A stretch of DNA of 64,000 nucleotides from contig NZ_CATNVD010000008.1 in the NCBI RefSeq assembly GCF_951230155.1, positions 104,852-168,851 on the forward strand. Reading direction: 5' to 3'. The notes beneath the pieces were generated by a model that was not told the origin of the DNA, searched no databases, and saw nothing but the letters and a program-made list of their open reading frames with translations. The translations under genes were made by a program, and so were the position numbers. This DNA is from Parablautia sp. Marseille-Q6255 (GTDB taxonomy: Bacteria > Bacillota > Clostridia > Lachnospirales > Lachnospiraceae). Shown here in pieces: positions 26,785-36,191 of the stretch. How positions within the stretch are numbered: the stretch's first letter is position 1; each line of letters opens with the position of its first letter.

Positions 26785-27345
26785 ATGAGTGAAATAAAAG
26801 AGCGCCTGGACAAAGTTCGGGCATTGATTCAGGAATCAGAGTTTCTGGAAGGCAAGGGACTGAGCAATGAAGTGAATATCAGAATCTTTTGTTATGAACC
26901 TGAAAATGAAATGGTTGTTCGCCATTTTGTAAATCAGTTGGAAACAGATCAGTCCTTAGATTGCCATTTGATCGTTTGTAATTTATATGAAACATTTCTC
27001 TCCATTTGCGATGATATGGACATCACAGATGCGATTCCTGATATGGAAGAAGCTGATGGAAGTGCTTATCTTCTGGAACAGCTCAATTCCGCAATCGGCA
27101 ATGGAGAATTTATTGATAAAATTCAGTATGAGCCGCATGAACCGGGTGATGTACTGATGCTGACAGGTGTAGGCGAGGTATTCCCGTTTATGAGAATCCA
27201 TACGTTACTGGAAGCCTTGCAACCGCATTTTTCGGATGTTCCGATTTTGGTTATGTATCCGGGTGAGTTTGATGGTCGTCATGTAAAACTGTTCAATCGT
27301 CTGATACCAAATGATTATTACCGGGCATTCAATGTCATAGATTAA
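26785..27345 (+). CDS. brxB: BREX protein BrxB (DUF1788)
   Basis: A 186-residue DUF1788 protein. The typical features are RIFCYEPENEMVVRHFVNQL near the N-terminus, VLMLTGVGEVFPFMRIHTLLE in the middle and VLVMYPGEFDG near the end. The ATG at 26785 is chosen over an earlier frame opening because a GTAGGAGGT site precedes it. BrxB is required for BREX function and its fold resembles P-loop-associated adaptor proteins; its role is not known in detail. It lies between brxA and brxC. Confidence 0.9.
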   Translation: MSEIKERLDKVRALIQESEFLEGKGLSNEVNIRIFCYEPENEMVVRHFVNQLETDQSLDCHLIVCNLYETFLSICDDMDITDAIPDMEEADGSAYLLEQLNSAIGNGEFIDKIQYEPHEPGDVLMLTGVGEVFPFMRIHTLLEALQPHFSDVPILVMYPGEFDGRHVKLFNRLIPNDYYRAFNVID

Positions 27346-27358
27346 GGGGGATAAAGCC

Positions 27359-30300
27359 ATGATGATTCGAGATATGTTTGCGGACGACATCAACCGCAAA
27401 ATCAATGGTGTAATTAAAGTAGATCAGGCTGCTGACGATGTGATAGAGCAGGAATTAAATGAATATGTCATCACCAGAGAATTGAAGAAACACTTCATTA
27501 CTTTCTTCAACTATTATGGAGATGCCTTTGACCAGCCGACCGCCGATATGGGCGTTTGGATTTCTGGTTTTTTTGGAAGTGGTAAATCTCACTTCCTGAA
27601 AATGCTTTCCTACCTTCTGGAAAATAAAGAGGTAAAAGGTATCCGCAGTGTAGAGCGTTTCCGTAAAAAGTTTGAGGACGATCCGGCAACTTTTATGCTG
27701 ATTGACCGTGCTACAAAGGGACCGACGGAGACAATTCTGTTCAATATTGATATTGAGGGATTCAGCAATAAAGACAAGACCGCTGTACTTCGTGTTTTTG
27801 CAAAGATGTTCTACAATCATCTGGGATTTTACGGAGAAAATCTGAAAGTTGCCATGATGGAGCGTTATATTGATCAGCAGGGCAAGACTGAGGAATTCCG
27901 TAGAGTTTTTGAAGAAAAAAAAGGTAAGTCCTGGCTGGAAATGCGCCGTGCCTTTGCTTTCAATGGAAAGTTCATCATCCCGACATTGATGGAAGTTCTG
28001 GATATGAGTGAGGACGATGCGCGAGTCTGGTTCAACGATAAAACAGCAACAGAAATTTCTATTGCACAGCTTGTGGAAGATATGAAAGCTTATGTAGATA
28101 CAAAGCCTGCCAACTTCCGTCTGTTGTTTATGATTGACGAGGTTGGTCAGTATGTGGGAACAGATACAGATATGCTTTTGAATCTCCAGTCTCTGACTGA
28201 GAAAATCGGAAGTGAATGCGAAGGCAAGATTTGGGTAATCTGCACCGGACAGGAAGCGATTGATGAAATCATCAAAGTTCGTGCCGATGAGTTCTCCCGT
28301 ATTCAGGCTCGTTTCAAAACAAGACTGAGCTTATCTTCTTCCTCCGTGGATGAAGTCATCCAGAAACGTATTTTGAAAAAGAAGCCGGAAGCAGCCAAAG
28401 ACCTGGAAAGGGTTTATGAGCAGAATGATTCTGTTTTGCGTAACCTGTTCAGCTTCAGCGGTTCTATTCTGGACATTAAAGGCTACTCCGGTTCGAGGGA
28501 ATTTACAGAAAACTTCCCATTCGTGCCGTATCAGTTCATCATCATGCAGAAAGTATTTGCTGAAATCCGTAAGCACGGAAATTCCGGCAAGCACCTGTCC
28601 GGTGGAGAGCGTTCCATGTTGTCCGGCTTCCAGGAAGCTGCACAGAAAATTCAGGAGAAGGACGAGTATGCACTTGTGCCGTTCTTCCGCTTTTATGATA
28701 CCGTACATACTTTCCTGGATGGTTCGATTCGCCGTGTAATTGAGCGTTGCCAGAAAGCTGCCGATAACGGCGATGGCATCGAACAGCAGGATGTGGATGT
28801 ACTAAAACTTCTGTACTTGATTCGATATATTGATGATATTCCTTCTAATTTGGACAATATCGTTATCCTCATGGCAGACGATATTCGTGTGGATAAGATT
28901 ATCATGCGTGAAGCTGTCCGTGGATGTCTGGATCGTCTGATGAGCCAGAACTATATTGGCAGAACTGGAGACACTTATAACTTCCTGACGGATGAAGAAC
29001 AGGACATTCAGCGTGAAATCCGAGATACTAATGTAGATACCGCTTCTATCGTGGAGCGTATCGCCCAAATGATTTACGGCGATATTTTCACGACCAAGAA
29101 GTTCCGTTATGGAAAATATGACTTTGCTTTCGACCAGATGGTGGATGGCATTACCGTTGGTGTAGCAACAGGAGGTATGCGTCTGCGCTTCCTGACTGTG
29201 GCTACGGATGCTATTGAAAAAACAGATTATCGTTTGATGGCAGAATCCAAAGGCAATGAAGCAATCGTTGTTCTGGAAGATACTCCTTACTATGAATCTC
29301 TGGAATCTGCCATGAAAATTCGTAAGTATGTAAAGCAGAGAAATGTAAGCCAGCTTCCAAAAACTGTGCAGAAAATCATCAGTGACCAGCAGGACGAAGC
29401 CGGAAAATATGAGCTGAGTGCCGTGAGCGAATTGCAAAATGCTATTGAAGGGGCGCAGTTCTATGTAGACGGTGAGCATTTGGAAATCAAAGCCGGAAAT
29501 GCCAAGAGCAAGATTGACCAGTCACTTGAATATCTGGTTGCTCATGTATATAGCAAGCTCGACCTGATTACAGATAATGCAGGCAGTGATGCAGATATTA
29601 TTGCGATTTTGACAGGTGCAGTAACAGCACTCCCGGGTATGGAACCGAACCGTGATGCTGCTTCTGCTATGGAAGAATATCTGGAAATGCAGGATGCGAA
29701 AAAACTTCCGACCTCGATGGCAGATGTGCAAAGCAAATATAGTGCAATTCCGTATGGATGGAAAGAAATCGACATTGCTGCGGTTGCGGCACAGTTGATT
29801 TATTCTCAGAAAGTGACTATCAAGTATGCAGGCAATACCATTCAGCCGGATGACCCGAAACTGCCGGATATGCTCCGCAAAAAGAGCGAGATCGGTAAGA
29901 CTTCTATCAGCAAGCGAAAAACCATTTCTGCTACGATGATGCGTGATGCAAAAGCGATGCTCCGAGAGTATTTCGACATCATGGATGTACCGGACGATGA
30001 AGATGGCCTGATTCGCTTTGTGACCGAGAAATTCGGTGAACAGCGTGATTACTATACTTCTCTGGATGCCCGTTATGATGGACATAAATACCCGGATCGT
30101 GCATTAGTGCAGGAAGCCATTCATCTGATGGATGATGTACTTTCTCAAAAGAAAGACAATATTGCCCTGATTGAGCGTATCCTGAAAAAAGAGGATGCTC
30201 TCTTTGATAACAAAGAAGCCATGAGCAACGGTATCGAAAACTTTTTTAAGACTCAGGTAACAGTATTCGACCAAGCAGTGCAGTTTGAGAAATCTCTGTA

Positions 30301-30907
30301 TGATGACCTTGACCGTATTGCGGAAAATGAGGAAGCGCATAAGGCACTGAATACCATTCGTCTGATTACGATGGTTCAGACCGGAAGCAAGTTCAACTAT
30401 AACCGGATTCGTGAACTGAATCCGTTGATGGATACGGTTCGTATCGCCCATGATAAGATGCTGGAAGAAAAACGCGCCGAGGTTTTGGAAACGGTTCGTC
30501 AGTGTATGGAAGCTACCCACACTGCCGCAAACGGCGATTCCAAGGCATCCCATCTGATTGAGAAATCAGATCGGTATTTCAGTCAGTGCAAGGAGAAAAT
30601 CGCAGAATTAAAGAGCCTTGCCCTTTTGGATGCTATGTTCCTACCGATGTGTCAGTACAAGGATGATACAGTCAGCAATATTGAGTCAGTTCTGGCTCCG
30701 CCTGCACCGAAGCCGCCAGTACAGCCGACACAGCCGGGAAAAGAAGCAGCTCCTGTAAAGAAGAAAGTGGTTCGTGCTTATAACCGTCAGGTTGTATTCC
30801 AGGCAAAGACCTTACAGACTGAAGCAGATATTGATGATTATGTAGAGAAAATTCGTTCTCAGCTGAAACAGTTGCTGAAAAATTGCGACGAGATCAAATT
30901 AAATTGA
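27359..30907 (+). CDS. brxC: BREX protein BrxC (large P-loop ATPase)
   Basis: A 1182-residue protein of normal family length. Walker A GFFGSGKS is at residues 70-77 and Walker B LLFMIDEVGQ has D260 and E261. The start MIRDMFADDINRKINGVIKV is characteristic. A Pro-rich linker (PPAPKPPVQPTQPGKE) precedes the last 60 residues. BrxC is an ORC/Cdc6-like AAA+ ATPase thought to bind DNA with the other Brx proteins. Two ATGs (27359, 27362) are possible. A 191-base gap with three hairpins separates it from pglX. Confidence 0.93.
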   Translation: MMIRDMFADDINRKINGVIKVDQAADDVIEQELNEYVITRELKKHFITFFNYYGDAFDQPTADMGVWISGFFGSGKSHFLKMLSYLLENKEVKGIRSVERFRKKFEDDPATFMLIDRATKGPTETILFNIDIEGFSNKDKTAVLRVFAKMFYNHLGFYGENLKVAMMERYIDQQGKTEEFRRVFEEKKGKSWLEMRRAFAFNGKFIIPTLMEVLDMSEDDARVWFNDKTATEISIAQLVEDMKAYVDTKPANFRLLFMIDEVGQYVGTDTDMLLNLQSLTEKIGSECEGKIWVICTGQEAIDEIIKVRADEFSRIQARFKTRLSLSSSSVDEVIQKRILKKKPEAAKDLERVYEQNDSVLRNLFSFSGSILDIKGYSGSREFTENFPFVPYQFIIMQKVFAEIRKHGNSGKHLSGGERSMLSGFQEAAQKIQEKDEYALVPFFRFYDTVHTFLDGSIRRVIERCQKAADNGDGIEQQDVDVLKLLYLIRYIDDIPSNLDNIVILMADDIRVDKIIMREAVRGCLDRLMSQNYIGRTGDTYNFLTDEEQDIQREIRDTNVDTASIVERIAQMIYGDIFTTKKFRYGKYDFAFDQMVDGITVGVATGGMRLRFLTVATDAIEKTDYRLMAESKGNEAIVVLEDTPYYESLESAMKIRKYVKQRNVSQLPKTVQKIISDQQDEAGKYELSAVSELQNAIEGAQFYVDGEHLEIKAGNAKSKIDQSLEYLVAHVYSKLDLITDNAGSDADIIAILTGAVTALPGMEPNRDAASAMEEYLEMQDAKKLPTSMADVQSKYSAIPYGWKEIDIAAVAAQLIYSQKVTIKYAGNTIQPDDPKLPDMLRKKSEIGKTSISKRKTISATMMRDAKAMLREYFDIMDVPDDEDGLIRFVTEKFGEQRDYYTSLDARYDGHKYPDRALVQEAIHLMDDVLSQKKDNIALIERILKKEDALFDNKEAMSNGIENFFKTQVTVFDQAVQFEKSLYDDLDRIAENEEAHKALNTIRLITMVQTGSKFNYNRIRELNPLMDTVRIAHDKMLEEKRAEVLETVRQCMEATHTAANGDSKASHLIEKSDRYFSQCKEKIAELKSLALLDAMFLPMCQYKDDTVSNIESVLAPPAPKPPVQPTQPGKEAAPVKKKVVRAYNRQVVFQAKTLQTEADIDDYVEKIRSQLKQLLKNCDEIKLN

Positions 30908-30924
30908 TATTATTTTACGAAAGT

Positions 30925-31070
30925 CAGTTGTTCCGTGCCTTTGGCACTTCCACAACTGCAGCCGCTATTCGTAATCCGGGCTATTGCCCTACTTACTCAT
31001 AGCGGCTTGGTTGTCAAATGTCTATACATCCTTGCGTGCAAGCACGCAGTCTGTATAGCCGCTTGACAAC
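30925..31070. repeat. Three consecutive stem-loops between brxC and pglX
   Basis: Hairpin one: CAGTTGT (30925) with ACAACTG (30952) and inner GTGCC/GGCAC. Hairpin two: GCCGCTAT (30961) with ATAGCGGC (30999) and inner GGGC/GCCC. Hairpin three: GTTGTCAA (31010) with TTGACAAC (31063), inner CTATACA/TGTATAG and a perfect TGCGTGC-AA-GCACGCA tip. None ends in a T-run, so they are not plain terminators. They could be mRNA processing or stability elements, or an inserted palindromic repeat unit. Confidence 0.75.
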
Positions 31071-31098
31071 ACTTTCATCGTAAATTAAGGAGACGAGT

Positions 31099-34000
31099 AT
31101 GGATAAGAATGCGATTAAAAAATTTGCTGTCTGGGCAAGAACAGAGCTGATCGCCCGTGTTTCACTAAAAGGTGTGGAATACGGTATCACAGAGGACAAT
31201 ATTGAGGATGCCAATGCGGACAGCATTGGCGGCAAAGTCCTCACTGCCGATGAAAAGAAACAGCGTCAGGCTCTGATTGCCGAGATTAACGATAAAGGAT
31301 ATAAGCAGGTCATGGAGGAGGTTGCCTACACTTGGTTTAACCGATTTTCTGCTTTGCGATTTATGGAAGTCAACGGCTATCTTCCTTCTCATGTGCGTGT
31401 ATTCACGGACGAGGAAAACAACTTTAAGCCGCAGATTATAACCGAAGCTATTCATCTGGATTTGGATGGATTGGATATGGAAAAGGTCTATGAGCTGAAA
31501 GATGCCGAAAAAACCGAAGAACTGTATAAATATCTGCTGATCGTGCAGTGTAACGCCCTGAATAAGATTCTGCCTGGAATGTTCCAGAAGATAGCAGATT
31601 ACACTGAGCTTCTTCTGCCGGATAATCTACTCCGTGAAGGCAGTGTTATTCAGCAGATGATCGAGCTGATACCGGAGGATGACTGGAAGGATGCGGTTCA
31701 GATTATCGGCTGGTTGTATCAGTATTATAACAGCGAGAAAAAAGACGATGTTTTCGCAGCACTGAAAAAGAACGTAAAAATCACAAAAGAAAATATCCCT
31801 GCAGCAACCCAGCTTTTCACGCCGGACTGGATTGTTCGCTATATGGTAGAGAACAGCCTTGGGCGTTTATGGCTGGAAGGACACCCAGATGTTAAGAGTC
31901 AGCTTCTTCCTACCGAGGAAGAACAGTCTGCTTATGCTGCCGGAAACCGTGATCCGGAAGATACCAAATGGCACTACTATCTGAAAGAAGCTGAGCAGGA
32001 GCCGGAAGTGCAGGCACAGCTGGCTGAAATCCGTAAGGAATACGCCGCAATGACACCAAATCAGCTGAAAGTCATTGACCCATGCTCCGGTTCAGGTCAT
32101 ATTCTTGCGTATATGTTTGATGTACTGATGAAGATTTATGAATCCTATGGCTATACCAGCCGTGAAGCGGTGGCAAGCATTGTGGAGAATAATCTTTACG
32201 GACTGGATATTGATGACCGTGCGGCACAGCTGGCTTACTTTGCGGTAATGATGAAAGCCCGTCAGTATGATCGCCGCTTCTTCAGCCGTGGCATTCAGCC
32301 CCATGTATATGCTATTGTGGAGAGTAATCATATAGATAAATTTGCTGTGGATTATTTCTGTAATGGCGATACGAAGCTCACAGCAGCTATGGACACTATC
32401 ATCAAAGAACTGTATGATGCAAAGGAATATGGTTCGATTTTGACAGTAACACCGCAGGATTGGTCTGTGCTGTATGACCGTTTTGCTGAGATTACGGAAG
32501 ATATAAATATGTCCCGTGAAACGGCACTGAGAGAATTATTGCCGTTGGTACAGGTGGCAGAAGCTCTGGCACAGAAATATGATGTGGTTGTGACGAATCC
32601 GCCGTATATGGGTGCGTCTGGAATGTCAGGAAAATTATCTTTTTTTGTAAAGAAAAAATATCCAGATACGAAATCGGATATGAGTACAATCATGATGGAA
32701 CGAACATTAGAAATGAATACGAACCACGGTTATGTTTCCATGATAAACATTCCAGTATGGATGTTCTTGTCTAGTTATGAAAAAATGCGAAATACAATGC
32801 TTCGTAACAATATGATTGTTAATATGGTTCACCCAGGACGAGGAATTTTCGGATCGGATTTTGGCACAACAACATTTGTTATATCTAAAACATATATTAA
32901 GAACTATGTGGGGCGATATCATAGATTATTTGATAGCCAAGGCGAGGTTCATAGTGTAGAGGAACGTAGGAATGCTTTTTTGCATAGAAAAGGATTACAT
33001 ACTATTCAACAAGAAAATTTTATGAAGATTCCTGGAATGCCAATAGCCTATTGGCTACATCGTCAAATATATGAGATGTATGGAAATTACAAAACCATGA
33101 CAGAAATAGCTGCTCCTAAAGTTGGTATGCAGACATCGAATAATGATAGATATTTAAGATTATGGCATGAAGTAGATTTTTCTGAATTTAATGGCTCCAG
33201 TTATGGACTAAAGTGGATTAAATATTTGAAGGGAGGAGCTTACAGAAAGTGGTACGGTAATTTAGAATATCTTTTGTTTTATAATAAAACACCGGATTTT
33301 ATATTGCAGCAAAAAAATGCCAGAGTGTTGGATTTGGATTTCCTGAAAAAGAAAAAATGCACATGGACAGATTTAACTATTAGTAAAAATAGTTTCCGTA
33401 TAGCGCCAGATGATACATTTTATGATATTTCGGGGCATTGTTTCTTTCCAAAAGAAGAAGATCAATTATGGCTTTTGGGGTATGCCAATACATCAATATT
33501 TGCAGAATTGCTTAAAGTATTTAATTCTACAATTCATTGTCAAGTTGGAGACGTTGGGAAAATTATTGTACCAGATATTGGAGACCAGAAAAGCAAAGTT
33601 TCTGCTTTGGCAGGAGAAAATGTTGATTTTTCAAAAAAAGATTGGGATTCCTTTGAAACTTCGTGGGATTTTCAGTACCACCCACTGCTTCGCAAAGTTT
33701 CCATCATTGCCGAAGCATTTGATCAGTGGCAGGCTGAATGCGATAACCGGTTTAATCAGTTAAAAACCAATGAGGAAGAACTGAACCGTATTTTCATTGA
33801 CATTTACGGTTTACAGGATGAGCTGACACCGGAAGTTGAGGATAAAGACGTGACGGTTCGCAAGGCTGATCTTGGCAGAGATATTCGCTCTTTCATTTCC
33901 TATGCGGTTGGCTGTATGTTCGGTCGCTACTCCCTGGATGTAGATGGACTTGCCTATGCAGGCGGCGAATGGGACAACAGCAAGTATGCTTCTTTTGCTG

Positions 34001-34581
34001 CGGATAAGGATAACATTATCCCAATTTGCGACGATGAATATTTTGAGGATGATATTGTCGGTCTATTCGTTAAGTTTGTGAAAACGGTTTACGGTGCAGA
34101 TACGCTGGACGAAAACCTGAAATTCATTGCGGATGCTCTCGGCGGCAAGGGTCAGCCGAAGGATGTGATTCGGAATTATTTCCTGAGTGATTTCTATTCT
34201 GACCATTGCAAGATGTATCAGAAACGCCCGATTTATTGGCTTTTCGACAGTGGCAAGAAGAACGGTTTCAAGGCATTGATTTATATGCACCGCTATCAAC
34301 CTGACACCATTGCCCGTATCCGTACCGATTATGTGCATGAACAACAGGCTCGTTATCGCACTGCTATTGCCGATTTGGAACAGCGTATTGCCAATGCTTC
34401 CACCAGTGAGCGTGTGAAGTTGAACAAAAAGCTAACCACCTTGCAGGCGCAGGATATGGAAATCAGAACCTACGAAGAAAAGATTCATCACCTTGCCGAC
34501 CAGATGATTTCCATTGATCTGGACGATGGCGTGAAGAAGAATTATGCAATTTTCCAGGATGTTTTGGCTAAAATAAAGTAA
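31099..34581 (+). CDS. pglX: BREX adenine-specific DNA methyltransferase PglX (BrxX)
   Basis: A 1160-residue protein with the motifs of an N6-adenine methyltransferase. Motif I DPCSGSGH (D327 onward) binds S-adenosylmethionine and motif IV NPPY (residues 500-503) is catalytic. PglX modifies one strand of a 5-7 base site in host DNA so that BREX spares it, and it is also needed for restriction. Residues of about 510-857 (32630-33670) are coded by clearly AT-richer DNA than the flanks, while the N-terminal half and C-terminal region look like the rest of the operon. That segment probably holds target recognition. Confidence 0.93.
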   Translation: MDKNAIKKFAVWARTELIARVSLKGVEYGITEDNIEDANADSIGGKVLTADEKKQRQALIAEINDKGYKQVMEEVAYTWFNRFSALRFMEVNGYLPSHVRVFTDEENNFKPQIITEAIHLDLDGLDMEKVYELKDAEKTEELYKYLLIVQCNALNKILPGMFQKIADYTELLLPDNLLREGSVIQQMIELIPEDDWKDAVQIIGWLYQYYNSEKKDDVFAALKKNVKITKENIPAATQLFTPDWIVRYMVENSLGRLWLEGHPDVKSQLLPTEEEQSAYAAGNRDPEDTKWHYYLKEAEQEPEVQAQLAEIRKEYAAMTPNQLKVIDPCSGSGHILAYMFDVLMKIYESYGYTSREAVASIVENNLYGLDIDDRAAQLAYFAVMMKARQYDRRFFSRGIQPHVYAIVESNHIDKFAVDYFCNGDTKLTAAMDTIIKELYDAKEYGSILTVTPQDWSVLYDRFAEITEDINMSRETALRELLPLVQVAEALAQKYDVVVTNPPYMGASGMSGKLSFFVKKKYPDTKSDMSTIMMERTLEMNTNHGYVSMINIPVWMFLSSYEKMRNTMLRNNMIVNMVHPGRGIFGSDFGTTTFVISKTYIKNYVGRYHRLFDSQGEVHSVEERRNAFLHRKGLHTIQQENFMKIPGMPIAYWLHRQIYEMYGNYKTMTEIAAPKVGMQTSNNDRYLRLWHEVDFSEFNGSSYGLKWIKYLKGGAYRKWYGNLEYLLFYNKTPDFILQQKNARVLDLDFLKKKKCTWTDLTISKNSFRIAPDDTFYDISGHCFFPKEEDQLWLLGYANTSIFAELLKVFNSTIHCQVGDVGKIIVPDIGDQKSKVSALAGENVDFSKKDWDSFETSWDFQYHPLLRKVSIIAEAFDQWQAECDNRFNQLKTNEEELNRIFIDIYGLQDELTPEVEDKDVTVRKADLGRDIRSFISYAVGCMFGRYSLDVDGLAYAGGEWDNSKYASFAADKDNIIPICDDEYFEDDIVGLFVKFVKTVYGADTLDENLKFIADALGGKGQPKDVIRNYFLSDFYSDHCKMYQKRPIYWLFDSGKKNGFKALIYMHRYQPDTIARIRTDYVHEQQARYRTAIADLEQRIANASTSERVKLNKKLTTLQAQDMEIRTYEEKIHHLADQMISIDLDDGVKKNYAIFQDVLAKIK

Positions 34582-34593
34582 GGAGGGTGGACA

Positions 34594-35298
34594 ATGTTAT
34601 ATACTGTATTTTGTGATGAGAGTTGCCATTTACAAAAGGATAATTCTTCAGTTATGGTTCTTGGGGCAATGTATTGTTTAAGTGAAAAAAGGAAACAAAT
34701 TTATTCGGATATTCGTGCAATTAAAGAAAAGCATGGTCTGAATAGTCACTTTGAAATTAAATGGACAAAAATTTCGGAATCAAAGATTGAGTTTTATCTG
34801 GAATTGCTTGATTATTTCTGGAAAAATAGTGATTTACATTATCGTGGATTAGTAGCAACAGGAAAAGATAAATTGAATCATGCAAAATATAATAACGATG
34901 ATTATGATCTGTGGTATTATAAAATGTACTTTAGAACGCTTGATCCGATTATTCGACAAGAAAATGAGTATCACATTTTGGTGGATATAAAAGATACAAA
35001 GGGTGGTAAGCGTATCCAGAAATTAAAGGAAGTTATGTGTAATAATATTTATGATTTTAATGGAGAAGTAATTACACATATTGGACAGATTAACTCTGCT
35101 GAATCGGAGATTTTGCAATTAGCAGATTTGTTGAATGGAGCGTTGGCGTATCATTATAGAAATCTGGAAATTGAAAGTATGGCGAACAAAGGGAAAATTG
35201 AGTTTGTAAACGCATTACAGAAAAAAAAGAATATTGATAAATCAACAGCTCGTTATGAATCAAAATTTAATTTATTTGTTTGGGAACCAAGAAAATAG
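34594..35298 (+). CDS. DUF3800 domain protein
   Basis: A 234-residue protein of the DUF3800 family. The N-terminal strand YTVFCDESC (D8, E9) and later conserved acidic positions (VDIKD; AESEILQLADLLNGAL) suggest an RNase H-like metal site, as proposed for this family; the activity is not proved. It follows pglX by 12 bases with a good GGAGG, inside the BREX operon. Its DNA is AT-rich, like the central part of pglX and the next gene, so it may have been gained with them. It may be an accessory nuclease. Confidence 0.8.
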   Translation: MLYTVFCDESCHLQKDNSSVMVLGAMYCLSEKRKQIYSDIRAIKEKHGLNSHFEIKWTKISESKIEFYLELLDYFWKNSDLHYRGLVATGKDKLNHAKYNNDDYDLWYYKMYFRTLDPIIRQENEYHILVDIKDTKGGKRIQKLKEVMCNNIYDFNGEVITHIGQINSAESEILQLADLLNGALAYHYRNLEIESMANKGKIEFVNALQKKKNIDKSTARYESKFNLFVWEPRK

Positions 35299-35311
35299 GA
35301 GGAAAATACAA

Positions 35312-35914
35312 ATGAAACAGAAATTGACTCCTATTGCTTTTGATAAAACAATGAAACTGTCTGCAATTTTCGATATTTGTCATAACAGATTTAAAGAGAC
35401 TATTGCGACGAAAGATAGACCACTATTTCAGGGGATGGAAATATATGTGCCTTTAAAATGGATAGAAAGTAAGGCAGAAATATTTTGGCATTCTGCAAGC
35501 ATAGAGCAGAAAGCAAAACTTGATATAAAACCTTGTATAAATGACCTCTCGTCTGCATTTTGTCCGGAAAATTGTATTTTAGGAACAGATCTAATTACAA
35601 TGAATAATGGAGATGTTCGCACAAAATGTCTTTATCGTGCATTACGGGTAGGTTGGATCAGAGAAATTATTGAATTGTATAATGAAAATGATGTGCGGGT
35701 AAAATATTGGGAAAAAGTAAATTCGAAGAAGAGAAGGCGTTTGTATTTACGTTATCAGGAAGAAGAATTAGATTATCTGATTGTGTTTGAGAAGAAAAGT
35801 GAAAAGAGAGTGCAGTTGATAACAGCTTATCCAGTATTTTTTGTAAGTGCCAAGAAAGATTATGAAAAAGATTATCAGAATTACATAAAAGAGATAGAAA
35901 AAGAAACAAAATAA
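35312..35914 (+). CDS. BREX-embedded unknown protein, possible BECR-fold nuclease-like C-terminus
   Basis: A 200-residue protein. The start at 35312 is set by an AGGAGG that overlaps the end of the DUF3800 gene. The C-terminal part RRRLYLRYQEEELDYLIVFE followed by RVQLITAYPVFF resembles the strand pattern and ITAYPV signature of the Barnase-EndoU-ColicinE5/D-RelE (BECR) superfamily, which includes phage-related nucleases and toxins. The N-terminal 110 residues are not recognised. Function is open: effector, anti-phage factor, or a passenger. Confidence 0.55.
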   Translation: MKQKLTPIAFDKTMKLSAIFDICHNRFKETIATKDRPLFQGMEIYVPLKWIESKAEIFWHSASIEQKAKLDIKPCINDLSSAFCPENCILGTDLITMNNGDVRTKCLYRALRVGWIREIIELYNENDVRVKYWEKVNSKKRRRLYLRYQEEELDYLIVFEKKSEKRVQLITAYPVFFVSAKKDYEKDYQNYIKEIEKETK

Positions 35915-35917
35915 AAA

Positions 35918-35942
35918 CCGGTAATCGCAATGCGAAAACCGG
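35918..35942. terminator. Stem-loop after the AT-rich accessory pair
   Basis: CCGGT pairs with ACCGG, with an inner CGC/GCG. The following ATTCTCCTTCT is pyrimidine-rich but is a poor U-tract, so termination may be partial. Confidence 0.45.
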
Positions 35943-36082
35943 ATTCTCCTTCTAAACGTGTTAGATGAGTTATCATTATTATATGTGTTGAAGAGAAAAA
36001 AGTCAATGTGAAAAGGGAAAATAGTTCTGGTAAAATGAAGAAAAGGATTATACATGATGATAGACGAAAAAATTAAAAATCC

Positions 36083-36148
36083 GATTATGACGGCAAACCC
36101 GATCTGTACTTGGCAGAAGAATTAAGACTGGAATATCAGAAGAAATAA
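36083..36148 (+). pseudogene. Short coding remnant before the AlbA_2 gene
   Basis: Twenty-one codons reading YDGKPDLYLAEELRLEYQKK and a stop have protein-like composition but no start. An ATG-initiated frame at 36056-36127 overlaps it. It looks like the tail of a deleted gene. The remaining bases of 35943-36191 show nothing I recognise. Confidence 0.3.
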
Positions 36149-36191
36149 TAAAAAGGCTATGCACTGCGTAGCGAATTGAGAGCGAGGTGTT

